Assembly (NCBI GenBank): GCA_001970955.1
Contig: MPUH01000153.1
Span: 29,481-93,480 of the forward strand
DNA: 64,000 nucleotides
Source of the DNA: Stentor coeruleus
Taxonomy: Eukaryota; Ciliophora; Heterotrichea; Heterotrichida; Stentoridae
Direction: 5' to 3'
The notes beneath the pieces were generated by a model. That model was given only the letters and a program-made list of their open reading frames with translations. It did no database searches and had not been told where the DNA came from. The translations under genes and the position numbers were made by a program. Shown one piece after another: positions 50,329 through 60,551 of this stretch. How positions within the stretch are numbered: position 1 is the first letter of the stretch; the number at the start of each line of letters is the position of its first letter.

Positions 50329-52288
50329 TTAGTTCTTCAAAGAGCAATACAAATCTTCCTTTACACTCTGGCCCAGACGCATTTTTCTAAACACTTTTTT
50401 AAACCCTAATTTCATAGACTCCTGCTGTTTATTCAAATTATCAAGTCCACTTGCCACATATTCTTCTCCAAGAAACAAAGCTGTTTGTTTTCTCCTAATA
50501 TTGATTTTTTTAATCAAATCTTTAGTCAAATCAATAACAATAAGCTCATTACGTAACTTTAAACTGTCATTCAAAAGTTTCTTTAGCATTTTTTCCCTTT
50601 TCGCAGCATAGGCAAGCAGGTCATTTTTCTGTGACTTGAAAAAATTACTGACAATTTTCAGAAAAACTTCAGAGTTTATAGAAAAGCCTTCGCTTTGAGA
50701 TTTTGAAACATAATCAAAATTGCTTGGTAAATCAGTAAGAAGCTGATAATCTCCTATGATTATTTGATCAGAAAAATCAAACAAAGTGTATTCAATTTCA
50801 TCAATATGCGCTTTAACAGTAATAGTTCCAGATATAATAAAAGTGAGTTCATCAGGTAAAGTCCCTTTGGCCAAAATTATTTCATCAGGTTCAAACCTCC
50901 TTGGCTGCAAATGTGGTAAAATCGCATATCTCAGTTTCCCATCACCAAAAAACTGCCTAAAAGTAAACAGAAAATCAGGAAAAACGTTCTCTAAAATATC
51001 ATAATAAATAAAATCAGGCATAGAACTTACATATCCCTGGCTTATACTTATCAAATCTTCGCTTATTTTCGCTTCCCAATAATTTTTAGCCAAAGATTTC
51101 AAACGGTCTTTAGAAAAATAATACATGAAATGCTCTGTAATTTTTTTCCTTAACACTTTTGGGATTTTCCCTTGAACTTTTTCTAAGGAATGAAGCCACA
51201 TATTTAAACTTCCAATATAATCTTCTCCAGTTGTAGCTTCAGTGTAATAAGCGATTGCACTATTGAAATTAGCCATTATTAAACCAAAAAGAGTTACCCC
51301 AAAAAGCATAATGATTAGTATAAAACCCATTTCATAAACATTTTGAGGATGATAATCACCGTATCCTATGGTTGAAATAGTAGTTAGGATGTAATAACAG
51401 GAATAGAGAACTTTTGAACGGGTTTTTAGAGTGTCAATTAAATAATACATAGAGAAATTGTTTTCATCTGATGTTGGGGTTTCTGGGTTAATTTGAGTAT
51501 CGCTGCTATATTTGAAGTTGCTAACATAATGCTGAAACCAATACCAAACACATCCCAAGCAATAAACAATAAAAAACACAGCTAAAATAAGTTGTAAAAT
51601 CGAAGCAATAATCTTATCAGTATATGAAAACATAATAACCCCTTTCTCATCCCTCTTACCAAGTCCAAACAATATCATAATAATCCTCATTGGCGTGCCT
51701 TCTTTTATACTAAAAACCTTCGGTAGTTTCCCTAGTCTAAAAAGTCTAAGAAAATATTCAACCATTTCATAACCCGCAAGATAAAGGTATTACAGCTAAT
51801 ACACCAAGGAAAAACCATCCTTTAAAATATCTTAAAGCAATCTGAGAATGACGTTTAATAATAACTCCACTTGCCGTAGCTTTTTCTGTAATAAAAGAAA
51901 TGAGTATATCAAATATAAAAAATATCCAACATACCTTATATACAACTAATATAGCACACTTAGGATATTCAAAAGCAAGGAAATATAAAAATGTGATAAC
52001 ATTGTAGATAACAATAAAGTCTTTGACCATATCCCAAGCTTTTATAAATTTACAATCTATTTTGATAAGGATTTTCTGATTAAGAGAATTGGTTTTGACT
52101 ATTGTGTTTATTTCAGGCATACTAAAAGGAGTAAACACAGACATTCTTCTTTGGTTGGATGCAACATTTTGATTAAAAGGCTTGAAATGAGTTGGTTTTA
52201 CAGCTGTTCCAAGCATAATGTGATCATCATATTCAAAAAGTTCTCTTGAAGTCAAGTCTTGAGTGCAGAGATATTTATCTTGCTTCAT
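50329..52288 (-). CDS. Voltage-gated/CNBD-type K+ channel, copy 3, single frameshift
   Basis: Two abutting frames make one channel. 52288-51767 encodes the N-terminus to S3 (ending ...VLAVIPLSCG) and 51765-50329 the rest from YEMVEYFLRLFRLGKLP. The paralogs read PLRSGGYEMAEYLL across the same point, so the gene has lost two bases (or gained one) near 51770-51778. Filter TIGYGD is intact, with C-linker and CNBD following (IIIGDYQLLTDL in place of the canonical cassette). Everything else is open, so this is a sequence error or a recent pseudogene. A hidden intron does not fit, as the only restoring GT...AG would remove S4. Confidence 0.85.
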
Positions 52289-52872
52289 AGTAATTAATTA
52301 TCTTTTGGTCGAGAAATATGAAAACACGGCTTAGAAATAAAGGGTATGTGGATTTTATTAGAGAGTGTGAATATTTTATATGAATGAAATTAATTAAGAT
52401 CATAAGGGTTTTTATTTATGGGATTAAAAGATATGAGAAAGGTCTTGTATCAAAAATTATTTTTTTATGGAGCAGATGTGATTAATGGAAATAGGATTTC
52501 TGTTTATTGGATGAGTGTATAGAGAAAGAGGAGTATCAATTTTGCATAGAAAAAATATATTGAAAACTGTTTATATATGGGGAAATTACAGATGATGAGT
52601 ATGAAATTTTCATTTTGGTAAATGTGTTATTAGTCTCAATAAAATATATGTGTCAAAAATATGAAGTATAGGTAAATTACATAAATCTACTATAATACAA
52701 TATATTTTGACTAAAAAACTTTAAATAATACAAAAAAAAATTGTCTTATTTTAACTTTACTATGCATTATTTTTGATACATAACAATATGAAAAAGGATG
52801 TACTCATTAAACCCCCTATTTTGATATAAATTTCGCTTAGTGTAATTTTGTTATAGAGTAATACAATAAATA
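52289..52872. other. Divergent intergenic region
   Basis: 584 nt between channel copy 3 (-) and the MIOS-like gene (+). I searched it for WD40 coding sequence that would complete MIOS and saw none. GTAATTTTGTTATAG at about 52838-52852 looks like a 15-nt intron, but an in-frame TAA between it and the ATG means it could only be in a 5' leader. Confidence 0.5.
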
Positions 52873-54198
52873 ATGTATTCTCAAAGCTCTCCATTATTTG
52901 TGAGAAATCGTAAAGCCTCGTTTGATATCAGCTCCAACTTTGTAGAGAGGGCTGAATCTGGATATGCCTTAGTACCAACCACATAGAACCTTGATAAGAA
53001 TATAAAACTTAGCGAAAATGACGAGGTATCAAAAAACATATGGATCTGGCTTAACTACTGCAAAACTTCACAAAACCAAGCTGAAGGTATCCTTTCCTAT
53101 ATCGATAAATCCGAGAGTACGTTTACCGAAGAGGGTCTCCACAAAATATACTCAAGCCCCGAAAGGAAAAAATGCCTCTCTTTCTGTGAATGGAATTTTT
53201 TCCAAAACCCAGAAACCTTAGAATCAAAATGTTCCTCACTTCAATCTTCATATAACAGTATGCAAAGTGTTATGTATGCAATTTTTGCTTTTAACTACGA
53301 ACTTGCTTTAAACAAAATTTCTGAACCTTCAATGCTTATCCCAATCCTCCAAAACATCCAATCAAAAGACACATGTTTAAGTAATTTCTATAAAAGTGTA
53401 GCCAAACATGAATCCAACCAATTCACAAGAAATATTCTTTGGTTTTTAGCTGGGCCTAATTACTATAACAAAATCCTAGAATCTTTAACAATAACAGAAA
53501 GTATAGGTTTTGGTTTACGTTTTTTAAATGATACAGAACTTAAACTTCATTTAAAAAAACTTATAATAAAAGGTTATGATGAAGGATATTTAGAAACTAT
53601 TATTATAAGTGGTTTTGATTCTGAAACCCCAGGATTGTTGACTAAATATTACGATAGGACTTCTGATCTTCAAACTGTTGGAATAGTTTCAGTATTTGCC
53701 CAACAGTTTATAAGGTCTGATATACTTGATAATTTTGTTAGTGGGTATAAAAGTCAATTGAATCGACTTGAACTTTATAATTTAAGATGTGAATTTGAAA
53801 TTGAAGAAAGCAAGTTACTTAATAAGAGAATAGGACAAGGAAAATGCATTAGATGTTATTATTGTGGGAATTCTACTGCGGCTTGTGAAATTACTACGAG
53901 TCCGGCTATTGCAAGAAGAGGAGATCCTCATTCGGTTAGTAAACCTTATTTGAATCATTGTCCATCATGTCCTTATTCACTACCAAAATGCTGTGTTTGT
54001 CTTAATAATATCAAAAGTTTGAACCCACATTTTATTGGAGAAAAAGGTAAAGGGATGGTTTATATAGAACTTTTGACTTGGTGTGAAAAATGCCATCATG
54101 GGGGACATACTTCGCATTTAATCGAATGGTTTAATGAAAACAATGAATGCCCAGTAAACAACTGTGGTTGTGCCTGCAAAGCTCTTGACCCACTCTAA
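52873..54198 (+). CDS. MIOS-like GATOR2 component lacking the WD40 propeller
   Basis: Exons 52873-52971 and 52987-54198 give 436 aa. Similarity to MIOS (SEA4 in yeast) starts just after the propeller (VERAESGYAL), continues through the alpha-solenoid (RCEFEIEESKL) and ends in the zinc-rich CTD: CYYCGNS, CPSCPYSLPKCCVCL, WCEKCHHGGHTSHLIEWF, CPVNNCGCAC. These are the linked zinc ribbon and RING-like fold of GATOR2, which activates TORC1 by opposing GATOR1. Human MIOS is about 875 aa; the whole N-terminal WD40 half is missing and no upstream exon was found. Stop to the next gene is 36 nt. Confidence 0.88.
52972..52986 (+). other. 15-nt intron in the MIOS-like gene
   Basis: GTACCAACCACATAG. It contains an in-frame TAG. 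Splicing gives ESGYAL-NLDKNIKL, continuous with the MIOS alignment. Confidence 0.92.
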
Positions 54199-54234
54199 TT
54201 ATTCTTAGATTTAAACATTTTAAAAACTAAATAA

Positions 54235-55203
54235 ATGGAATGCGAAAAAAATACCTTATCAATAGATGACTTTAGGATTCTCAAGACAATCGGCACTGGG
54301 ACTTTTGGAAGAGTCAAACTTGTGAAACTTAAAGGCAACGATAAAATGCCCCCATTTGCCTTAAAAATACTCAAAAAAAAACTTATAGTAAAATACAATC
54401 AAGTCGAGCATGTAAAATCAGAAAAGTTAGTCCTTAGTAAAATCAAACATCCTTTTATCGTCAGTTTTTTTGTAAGTTTTCAAGATGAGACGTTTATTTA
54501 TTTCCTTTTTGAGTATATATGTGGAGGTGAACTTTTTACTTTGCTTCGTCAGCAGATAAAATTTGAAGGGGAAGTTATAAAATTTTACTCCTCACAGATA
54601 GTCTTATGTTTAGAATACCTCCATGGAAGTAATATAGCATATCGTGATATTAAACCAGAAAACATACTTATTGACCGAAAAGGGTATTTAAAACTGACTG
54701 ATTTTGGTTTCGCTAAAATTATCTTAGAAAGATCTTATACCATGTGTGGTACTCCAGAATACATGGCCCCAGAGGTCATAAGGCATAGCGAAGGGCATAA
54801 TTGGAATGTAGACTGGTGGAGTTTTGGGGTTTTTTTATTTGAAATGGCTGAAGGTTCACCTCCTTTTTGTGATGAAAACCCAATAATCATATATCAAAAA
54901 ATACTCATAGGAAAATTTTCATTCAATCGTTGTAATAATCGGAAACTGAAAAATCTTATTGAAAAACTATTAAGGGAAGTAGATAAAAGACTTGGTCGAA
55001 AAGCAGGAACTAAAGATATTAAAGCGCATGGATTTTATAAAAAACTCAGTTGGATCGATATTTATAATAAGACTATTCCCCCACCATGGATCCCGGTAGT
55101 TGAATCAAGGGAAGACACACAGTATTTTTGTGAGTATTTAGATACAGATGAAGCATCTATAGCAAGTTCAGTTGATTTATCGCAAGCTTTTAGTGGATTT
55201 TAA
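54235..55203 (+). CDS. AGC-family protein kinase, PKA catalytic subunit-like
   Basis: 322 aa. Kinase domain about 13-265: glycine loop GTGTFGRV, VAIK-type ALKILKK, catalytic loop YRDIKPEN (PKA also has Tyr before R-D), DFGFAK, activation segment with the phosphorylatable Thr before M-C-G-T-P-E-Y-M-A-P-E, then W-S-F-G-V. The C-terminal AGC tail is present and ends in FSGF, close to the F-x-x-F terminus of PKA. No regulatory domain is fused. It should phosphorylate R-R-x-S/T-like sites under cAMP control. PKG without its N-terminus is a less likely alternative. Confidence 0.92.
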   Translation: MECEKNTLSIDDFRILKTIGTGTFGRVKLVKLKGNDKMPPFALKILKKKLIVKYNQVEHVKSEKLVLSKIKHPFIVSFFVSFQDETFIYFLFEYICGGELFTLLRQQIKFEGEVIKFYSSQIVLCLEYLHGSNIAYRDIKPENILIDRKGYLKLTDFGFAKIILERSYTMCGTPEYMAPEVIRHSEGHNWNVDWWSFGVFLFEMAEGSPPFCDENPIIIYQKILIGKFSFNRCNNRKLKNLIEKLLREVDKRLGRKAGTKDIKAHGFYKKLSWIDIYNKTIPPPWIPVVESREDTQYFCEYLDTDEASIASSVDLSQAFSGF

Positions 55204-55409
55204 TGCTAATTTATAACTTAAATATATATAGTTATAAATTACAATCGATTATTATATAAAAAATACTAGTAAATTACAACATAAAATCATATAAAACCAA
55301 TATTTAACAACAAAAAAACTATTATCTGTATTTATAAATCCTTATTCTTATTACATAAACATATCTTATATCCAAACACAAACTAAAGCCTCTTTTCTTA
55401 ATTACCTAT

Positions 55410-58214
55410 CTAAACTAACGACTCAAAATTCACATTAGTAACTGGACACACATTAGGTGAACCCATACATTTCTGATGAACTACTTTCCCATTAGGATAC
55501 ACACCAAATGGTCTATCCCCAATTTTTTTCTTACACATATCACAAAGTTTTTCATTAGTAATCCTAACAAAAGCTTTTCTTCTATCAGTCCATTCGCATT
55601 CTGTTTGTATAAGTTCCATATCACTAAGATGTCTAATAATTTTAGCAACTCGGCTTTTATGTAAAGAATGGGATAAAGCAACATGTAAATATAATTGTAA
55701 AGAATTCTCTGAAGCTGAAGATAATGACCAATTATCTGGGATTATTTCCATTACAGATGTTGGGTCAAGGTCTGGATGTGTTGAGTATTTCTTTAAAAGC
55801 TCAAAAGCGAATTTTTTAAACTTTTGTGCTTGGTTTTGGTTTTCTTTATTAGGGTCGTTTGGGATGATTTTTTTTTCATATTCTAAAGATTTTTCTATAT
55901 AAATTTTGAGAAGTTTAGATAAAAGGTTATCCCCATTTCTTGTACAGTATTTTTCGGCTTTAGTGAATTTACCTTTTATTATCCCATCAAGGACTAAAAT
56001 ACTCAAGGCTTCAGTATGTTTTTTTTCACGGCCAAGAAGAAGAACTTGAGCTTTAATCATCCAACTATTATCAATTTCTTCTAATATAGTTTTAGCATGA
56101 TAATATTTGCTTTTTTTAAGAATATTCATTAGATCTTTTTGATAATTATTGAATATATTTTGTTGTGAGTTAGGAGGAAGGATTTCTTCTTTACTTTCTT
56201 TAGGGATTATATTGAAAAGTTTAGAGATATAGCATAAAGCGAGTTTTGTGTGGAATCTTTCAGTATCAACTTGCTTTATTTCTACAAGCCATCTTAAATA
56301 ATGTTCTACTAATGATGATTGGTCACTATTGTATTTATTCAAAAAGTCTAAAATCAAATCATAAGATATATGATGCTGTTCTTCTGGTGATGTAAAAATC
56401 TCTAAACCAATCTCTGGAAATGATGTCAAAACCCATTCTGAATACTTAAATACAATCTGTTTATCTGTAACTCTTAATAAAATCCTCACAGTTTGTTTAG
56501 CAAAATCTTCTCTAGTTTTCACATCACTTGATGTCTGGTCTTTAAAAATCTTCAAAGCATCTTCTTTTCTCCCAGATGATTCATAAAACATAGCTAATGG
56601 AATCCTAGCTTTGTCCCCTTTAGATTTAAGAAAAGCTTCACAATCTTGAAAATTCAATGATACTTTATACCCTGGTTCAAACATTTCAGACAAAAGTTTA
56701 TAAGGGGCTTTAACGAATTTATCAGTAAATTTCTTATTATCAGCTTCGACTAAGCTGATATCGACTAAGAGTTTTAATAGAAAAGTGTCAACATGTTCAA
56801 TGATTTCTTCTCTAGAAATACTATCCCCAGTAAGTTTATTGATACTAAAACTTGACTTAAGAAAAGTATAAATTCCAATGATTTTACCAGCTTTAGGTGG
56901 TTCGCAGATGGTTTTGCGTTTCTGAACCAACATAGTCACCGTAGCGATTTTTGCTTGAAAATGTCTTTCTTTAATCAGATTTGTAATATTTTCGCTTTCT
57001 CGGCTGCCACTCATTCCATCCTGGATTATCTGACTTATATTTTTAATCCTCTCACCTTGATATTTTGCTGAGTATTCTGGGAACATACACATAATTTCCC
57101 TAGGATCAAAATTAGTTAAAACAAAATTCTCAGCGCTATTAAGGAATTTTAACTGTTTAAACAAACACCAAGCCGCATCTAAATAAAATTGTTCATATTG
57201 ACTTTCAGTATTAACTTCCCCTTCAAGCATTTTCCCCAAAAGTTTCCTCGCATCTTGTATTTTGCATTCAAGTAACAGTCTGTTTATTTGATCCGATAAA
57301 GGAACTTGATGTAAAACATATAAATTCCCAGTCGTACTATAAATAAGTTGATTATCTGAATCAGCTATAAACAAAATCTGTTGTGGAGTATCTTCTCTTT
57401 GAAGTAATGTTCCTTCTGAAACCCCATATATTTCTAATGTATTTTCTGTTGCTATTATCATATATTGATCATTTACTCCAGCACATGCTAAATGCTTGTT
57501 TTCTGAAAAACTTATAGGGTTTCTCATTGCATTATTTCCAGTTGAACCTTCCATTGGTAATAATATATTTCCCCAAAGGCAATAAAAGTCATCAAATACA
57601 GCTTTTATATATGGGATACTATTAGTTGGCCCTGTATTTACATCCATATTAATCACAGCTCCAGATTCAGAATTGATTATCATGTAATTCTTTTTTATAA
57701 ACCCTAAACAAATATAGTCTTTATTCCACACCATTGCTGCAGGAGCTTCAGGTACAGAGTATTCTTTTTCTAAGAAAAAACCTCCTTGTTTTGATCTTAT
57801 ACCTGTTTTTACTGAGTTCCACTTGTAGATTTGAAGCTTTTTTTTGTTTTGGACTACACACATCTCCCCACCATAACCTGGAGCTTCATTTATAGAAAAG
57901 CAGTTGTTGTTTTTATTGAAGTTTTGGACCTCTTCAAGATCATTCATATCAAATGCTGCGAGAAGACCCTCGCTTATTGCAAAGATTACGCTACGCTCTT
58001 TATCGGCTTTGATTTTCTCGAATTTGGATTTACCTAGACGACCAGTGTTTGGACTTTGGATTAGAGTCTCATTTTGAGTACCAGGGTTTAGGATGTTGTA
58101 CATGAAAATCTGCCCTTTGGTATCGCCGATAAATAATTTGTTTCGAGCTGCTTCTAGAGCTGTTAAACGATAATCTATGTTCAGGAGGTGATGAATTGTA
58201 TACAGCTGAGCCAT
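55410..58214 (-). CDS. VPS39-like HOPS/CORVET tethering subunit
   Basis: 934 aa. Residues about 15-300 form a CNH/citron-type propeller (LEAARNKLFIGDTKGQIFMYN). A clathrin heavy-chain-type helical region follows. The C-terminus is a zinc-binding domain, CDMCKKKIGDRPFGVYPNGKVVHQKC, typical of VPS39 and TGFBRAP1 (VPS3). Length fits (human VPS39 886 aa, TGFBRAP1 860 aa). The subunit links Rab7 to the HOPS complex (or Rab5 to CORVET) for endosome-lysosome fusion. Which of the two paralogs cannot be fixed. The 5' end is part of a near-duplicate at 58176-58889. Confidence 0.88.
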   Translation of the reverse strand: MAQLYTIHHLLNIDYRLTALEAARNKLFIGDTKGQIFMYNILNPGTQNETLIQSPNTGRLGKSKFEKIKADKERSVIFAISEGLLAAFDMNDLEEVQNFNKNNNCFSINEAPGYGGEMCVVQNKKKLQIYKWNSVKTGIRSKQGGFFLEKEYSVPEAPAAMVWNKDYICLGFIKKNYMIINSESGAVINMDVNTGPTNSIPYIKAVFDDFYCLWGNILLPMEGSTGNNAMRNPISFSENKHLACAGVNDQYMIIATENTLEIYGVSEGTLLQREDTPQQILFIADSDNQLIYSTTGNLYVLHQVPLSDQINRLLLECKIQDARKLLGKMLEGEVNTESQYEQFYLDAAWCLFKQLKFLNSAENFVLTNFDPREIMCMFPEYSAKYQGERIKNISQIIQDGMSGSRESENITNLIKERHFQAKIATVTMLVQKRKTICEPPKAGKIIGIYTFLKSSFSINKLTGDSISREEIIEHVDTFLLKLLVDISLVEADNKKFTDKFVKAPYKLLSEMFEPGYKVSLNFQDCEAFLKSKGDKARIPLAMFYESSGRKEDALKIFKDQTSSDVKTREDFAKQTVRILLRVTDKQIVFKYSEWVLTSFPEIGLEIFTSPEEQHHISYDLILDFLNKYNSDQSSLVEHYLRWLVEIKQVDTERFHTKLALCYISKLFNIIPKESKEEILPPNSQQNIFNNYQKDLMNILKKSKYYHAKTILEEIDNSWMIKAQVLLLGREKKHTEALSILVLDGIIKGKFTKAEKYCTRNGDNLLSKLLKIYIEKSLEYEKKIIPNDPNKENQNQAQKFKKFAFELLKKYSTHPDLDPTSVMEIIPDNWSLSSASENSLQLYLHVALSHSLHKSRVAKIIRHLSDMELIQTECEWTDRRKAFVRITNEKLCDMCKKKIGDRPFGVYPNGKVVHQKCMGSPNVCPVTNVNFESLV

Positions 58215-58889
58215 TTTATATTGGAAAATACGATAATTGAAAAGTGAGAGAGGTGGATTTTAGATGGGGATGAAATATTGGGCTTGTTGTGGGTGTTGTT
58301 GAGATAGAAGGAGGAGGAGGAGGAGTTTTTAAGTTTTGTTTATTGTAAGGTCATGATGCTTTATATTTAAAGATTAAATTTTATATTTAGAATGATGAGT
58401 GATGATTTATTATTAAATTTTAAAGGGTGTGGTTTATAAATATATTATTTTAGTCAAGATATAAACTGATTTAAATACTTAAATATCGTAAAATACAATA
58501 ATCTTCCTTATGTTAAAAAAAGACCAAATATAATNTATGTTCAGGAGGTGATGAATTGTATACAGCTGAGCCATTTTATATTGGAAAATACGATAATTGG
58601 AAAGTGAGAGAGGTAGATTTTAGATGGGGATGAAATATTGGGCTTGTTGTGGGTGTTGTTGAGATAGGAGGAGGAGGAGTTTTTAAGTTTTGTTTATTGT
58701 AAGGTCATGATGCTTTATATTTAAAGATTAAAGTTTTATATTTAGAATGGTGAGTGATGATTTATTATTAAATTTTAAAGGGTGTGGTTTATAAATATAT
58801 TATTTTAGTCAAGATATAAACTGATTTAAATTCTTAAATATCGTAAAATACAATAATCTTCCTTATGTTAAAAAAAGACCAAATATAAT
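58176..58889. repeat. Near-identical 355-nt duplication around a single N
   Basis: 58176-58534 and 58536-58889 are about 98% identical and flank N 58535. Unlike the other three gaps the copies differ by several substitutions and by the length of a GGA run. Each holds the first 13 codons of the VPS39-like gene. Two haplotypes joined as one scaffold is the simplest reading. Confidence 0.85.
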
Positions 58890-59009
58890 AAATAAAATTA
58901 TATTGTCACAGCAATAATCCATAAAATCATCTGAAAACCAAAGGTAAATATTTTACCCCAATAGTAAAAATAAACACCTTCAAAATTATCACATTTCACA
59001 ACCTATAAA
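58890..59009. other. Upstream region of the copine gene
   Basis: The plus strand turns C-rich and G-poor here, in contrast to the strongly G-rich, C-poor DNA at 58215-58340 upstream of the minus-strand VPS39-like gene. No gene is seen between 58215 and 59009. Confidence 0.5.
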
Positions 59010-60551
59010 ATGGTTGAAAAAATTCCTCCTATGAAAGTTGAGCTAACTATCAAGGCAGAAGGACTTATAGGTTACGAAGATCCATTATGTAGGGTATTAT
59101 TTTATGACCCAAAGACCTTAAGATTTAATGAATGCTTTAAGACAACACCTTGTAGAGAAAGAGTCAATCCACAATGGGAAGCAAAAATCGAACTAAACTA
59201 TTACTTTGATTCAAAACAAGACCTAAGATTTTCAATAGAAGATACATCTGATCATACAATAGGGATTTTTGATACAACCCTGGGGCAAATTGTAAGTCAA
59301 AATGAGGCCATAGGGAATCTTGAAGGAGATTCAAGAAATGGTATAATAAAAATCTCAGCAAAAGAACTAAAAAATGCTCATGAAAAAGTTAGCATCCGGC
59401 TCCGAGCACATAATGTAGACAAAATGGACCTTTTCGGTAAATCTGACCCATACTTTATTTTTTACAAGCAAGGGAAATCAGAGCCCTGGACCCAAATCTA
59501 CAAAAGTGAGACTATAAAAAACACTCTCGATCCTCAATGGAAGCCTTTTGAACTAACATTTACCACTTTATGCAACAACAACCCATCCTTACCTTTAAAA
59601 ATTGAATGCTGGGACTATGACTGGAGTTCCAAAGATGATTTCATAGGTGCTTGTGAAATCAACTTCCATCAACTTTCTGTCCCAAATGTCCGATTCCAAC
59701 TTATCCACCCATCAAAACAAAAGAAAAACCCTAAGAAATATCAAAATTCTGGGGTTATAGAAATAGAAAACCTTCATGTTAGACAAACTCATACATTTTT
59801 AGACTATATACAAGCTGGTACTGAGCTTAATCTAATATTTGCAATAGATTTTACTATAAGCAATACTGATTATCGAAATAAATCATCATTACATTATATA
59901 GACCCAAATGCTCAAAATGAATATGAAAGGACTATATCTTGTATTGGAAATATTCTTGCTGATTATGATAAAGAAAAAATATATCCTGTTTTTGGATTTG
60001 GGGGAGAACCTGAGTGGTCAAGAAAAGTTGATCATTGTTTTCCTATAAATAAAAATAATATAAATCCTGATATTGTAGGGATTAATAATGTATTACAAGC
60101 TTATAGACAGATATTACCTTGTATTAAACTTGCTGGACCTACAATATTAGGAAGTATTATTAGTAAATCTTTGAATATTACTAGAAATTCACCTACTGGT
60201 GGGGTTTATTATTTATTGGTTATTATGGTAGATGGAGAAGTTCAAGATGTTAATCAGACTAAGATTGAATTAGTTGAAAGCTCGTTTTCCCCTATGAGTG
60301 TTGTTATTGTAGGGGTTGGACTTGAAAGCTTTTCATCTATGCAGGAGTTCACAAGTTTTCCCATTGTGGATGAAAATGGACGCAAAAGCTGTAGGAATAA
60401 TGTGATTTTTTATACTTATAAGAGTTTTGGAGGTAATGCTGGGATATTAACCTCATCGATACTATCAAAAATACCACAACATTTACTAGAGTACATGGAA
60501 ATGATCAGTTGCGAACCTATAGTTTTAGAAGAACACAAAACTATTAATTAA
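59010..60551 (+). CDS. Copine
   Basis: 513 aa (animal copines about 540). Two C2 domains (about 8-115 and 120-250) with Asp-rich loops (KMDLFGKSDPY, ECWDYDWSSKDDFIGA) for Ca2+-dependent binding to phospholipid, then a copine-type von Willebrand A domain (about 275-500). The MIDAS reads FAIDFTISN, with S-L-H-Y after it as in copines, and GFGGE follows. It should move to membranes on Ca2+ rise. The stop codon at 60549-60551 directly abuts the stop of the next gene on the other strand. Confidence 0.95.
   Translation: MVEKIPPMKVELTIKAEGLIGYEDPLCRVLFYDPKTLRFNECFKTTPCRERVNPQWEAKIELNYYFDSKQDLRFSIEDTSDHTIGIFDTTLGQIVSQNEAIGNLEGDSRNGIIKISAKELKNAHEKVSIRLRAHNVDKMDLFGKSDPYFIFYKQGKSEPWTQIYKSETIKNTLDPQWKPFELTFTTLCNNNPSLPLKIECWDYDWSSKDDFIGACEINFHQLSVPNVRFQLIHPSKQKKNPKKYQNSGVIEIENLHVRQTHTFLDYIQAGTELNLIFAIDFTISNTDYRNKSSLHYIDPNAQNEYERTISCIGNILADYDKEKIYPVFGFGGEPEWSRKVDHCFPINKNNINPDIVGINNVLQAYRQILPCIKLAGPTILGSIISKSLNITRNSPTGGVYYLLVIMVDGEVQDVNQTKIELVESSFSPMSVVIVGVGLESFSSMQEFTSFPIVDENGRKSCRNNVIFYTYKSFGGNAGILTSSILSKIPQHLLEYMEMISCEPIVLEEHKTIN

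Noticed and set aside
51738-51770. A 28-nt GT...AG intron that would restore frame in K+-channel copy 3
   Set aside because: It would delete the S4 segment conserved in both paralogs and has no resemblance to the 15-nt introns.
53018-53221. 67-codon frame inside the MIOS-like gene
   Set aside because: It is out of phase with the MIOS-homologous frame, which is open across the same region after the 15-nt intron is removed.
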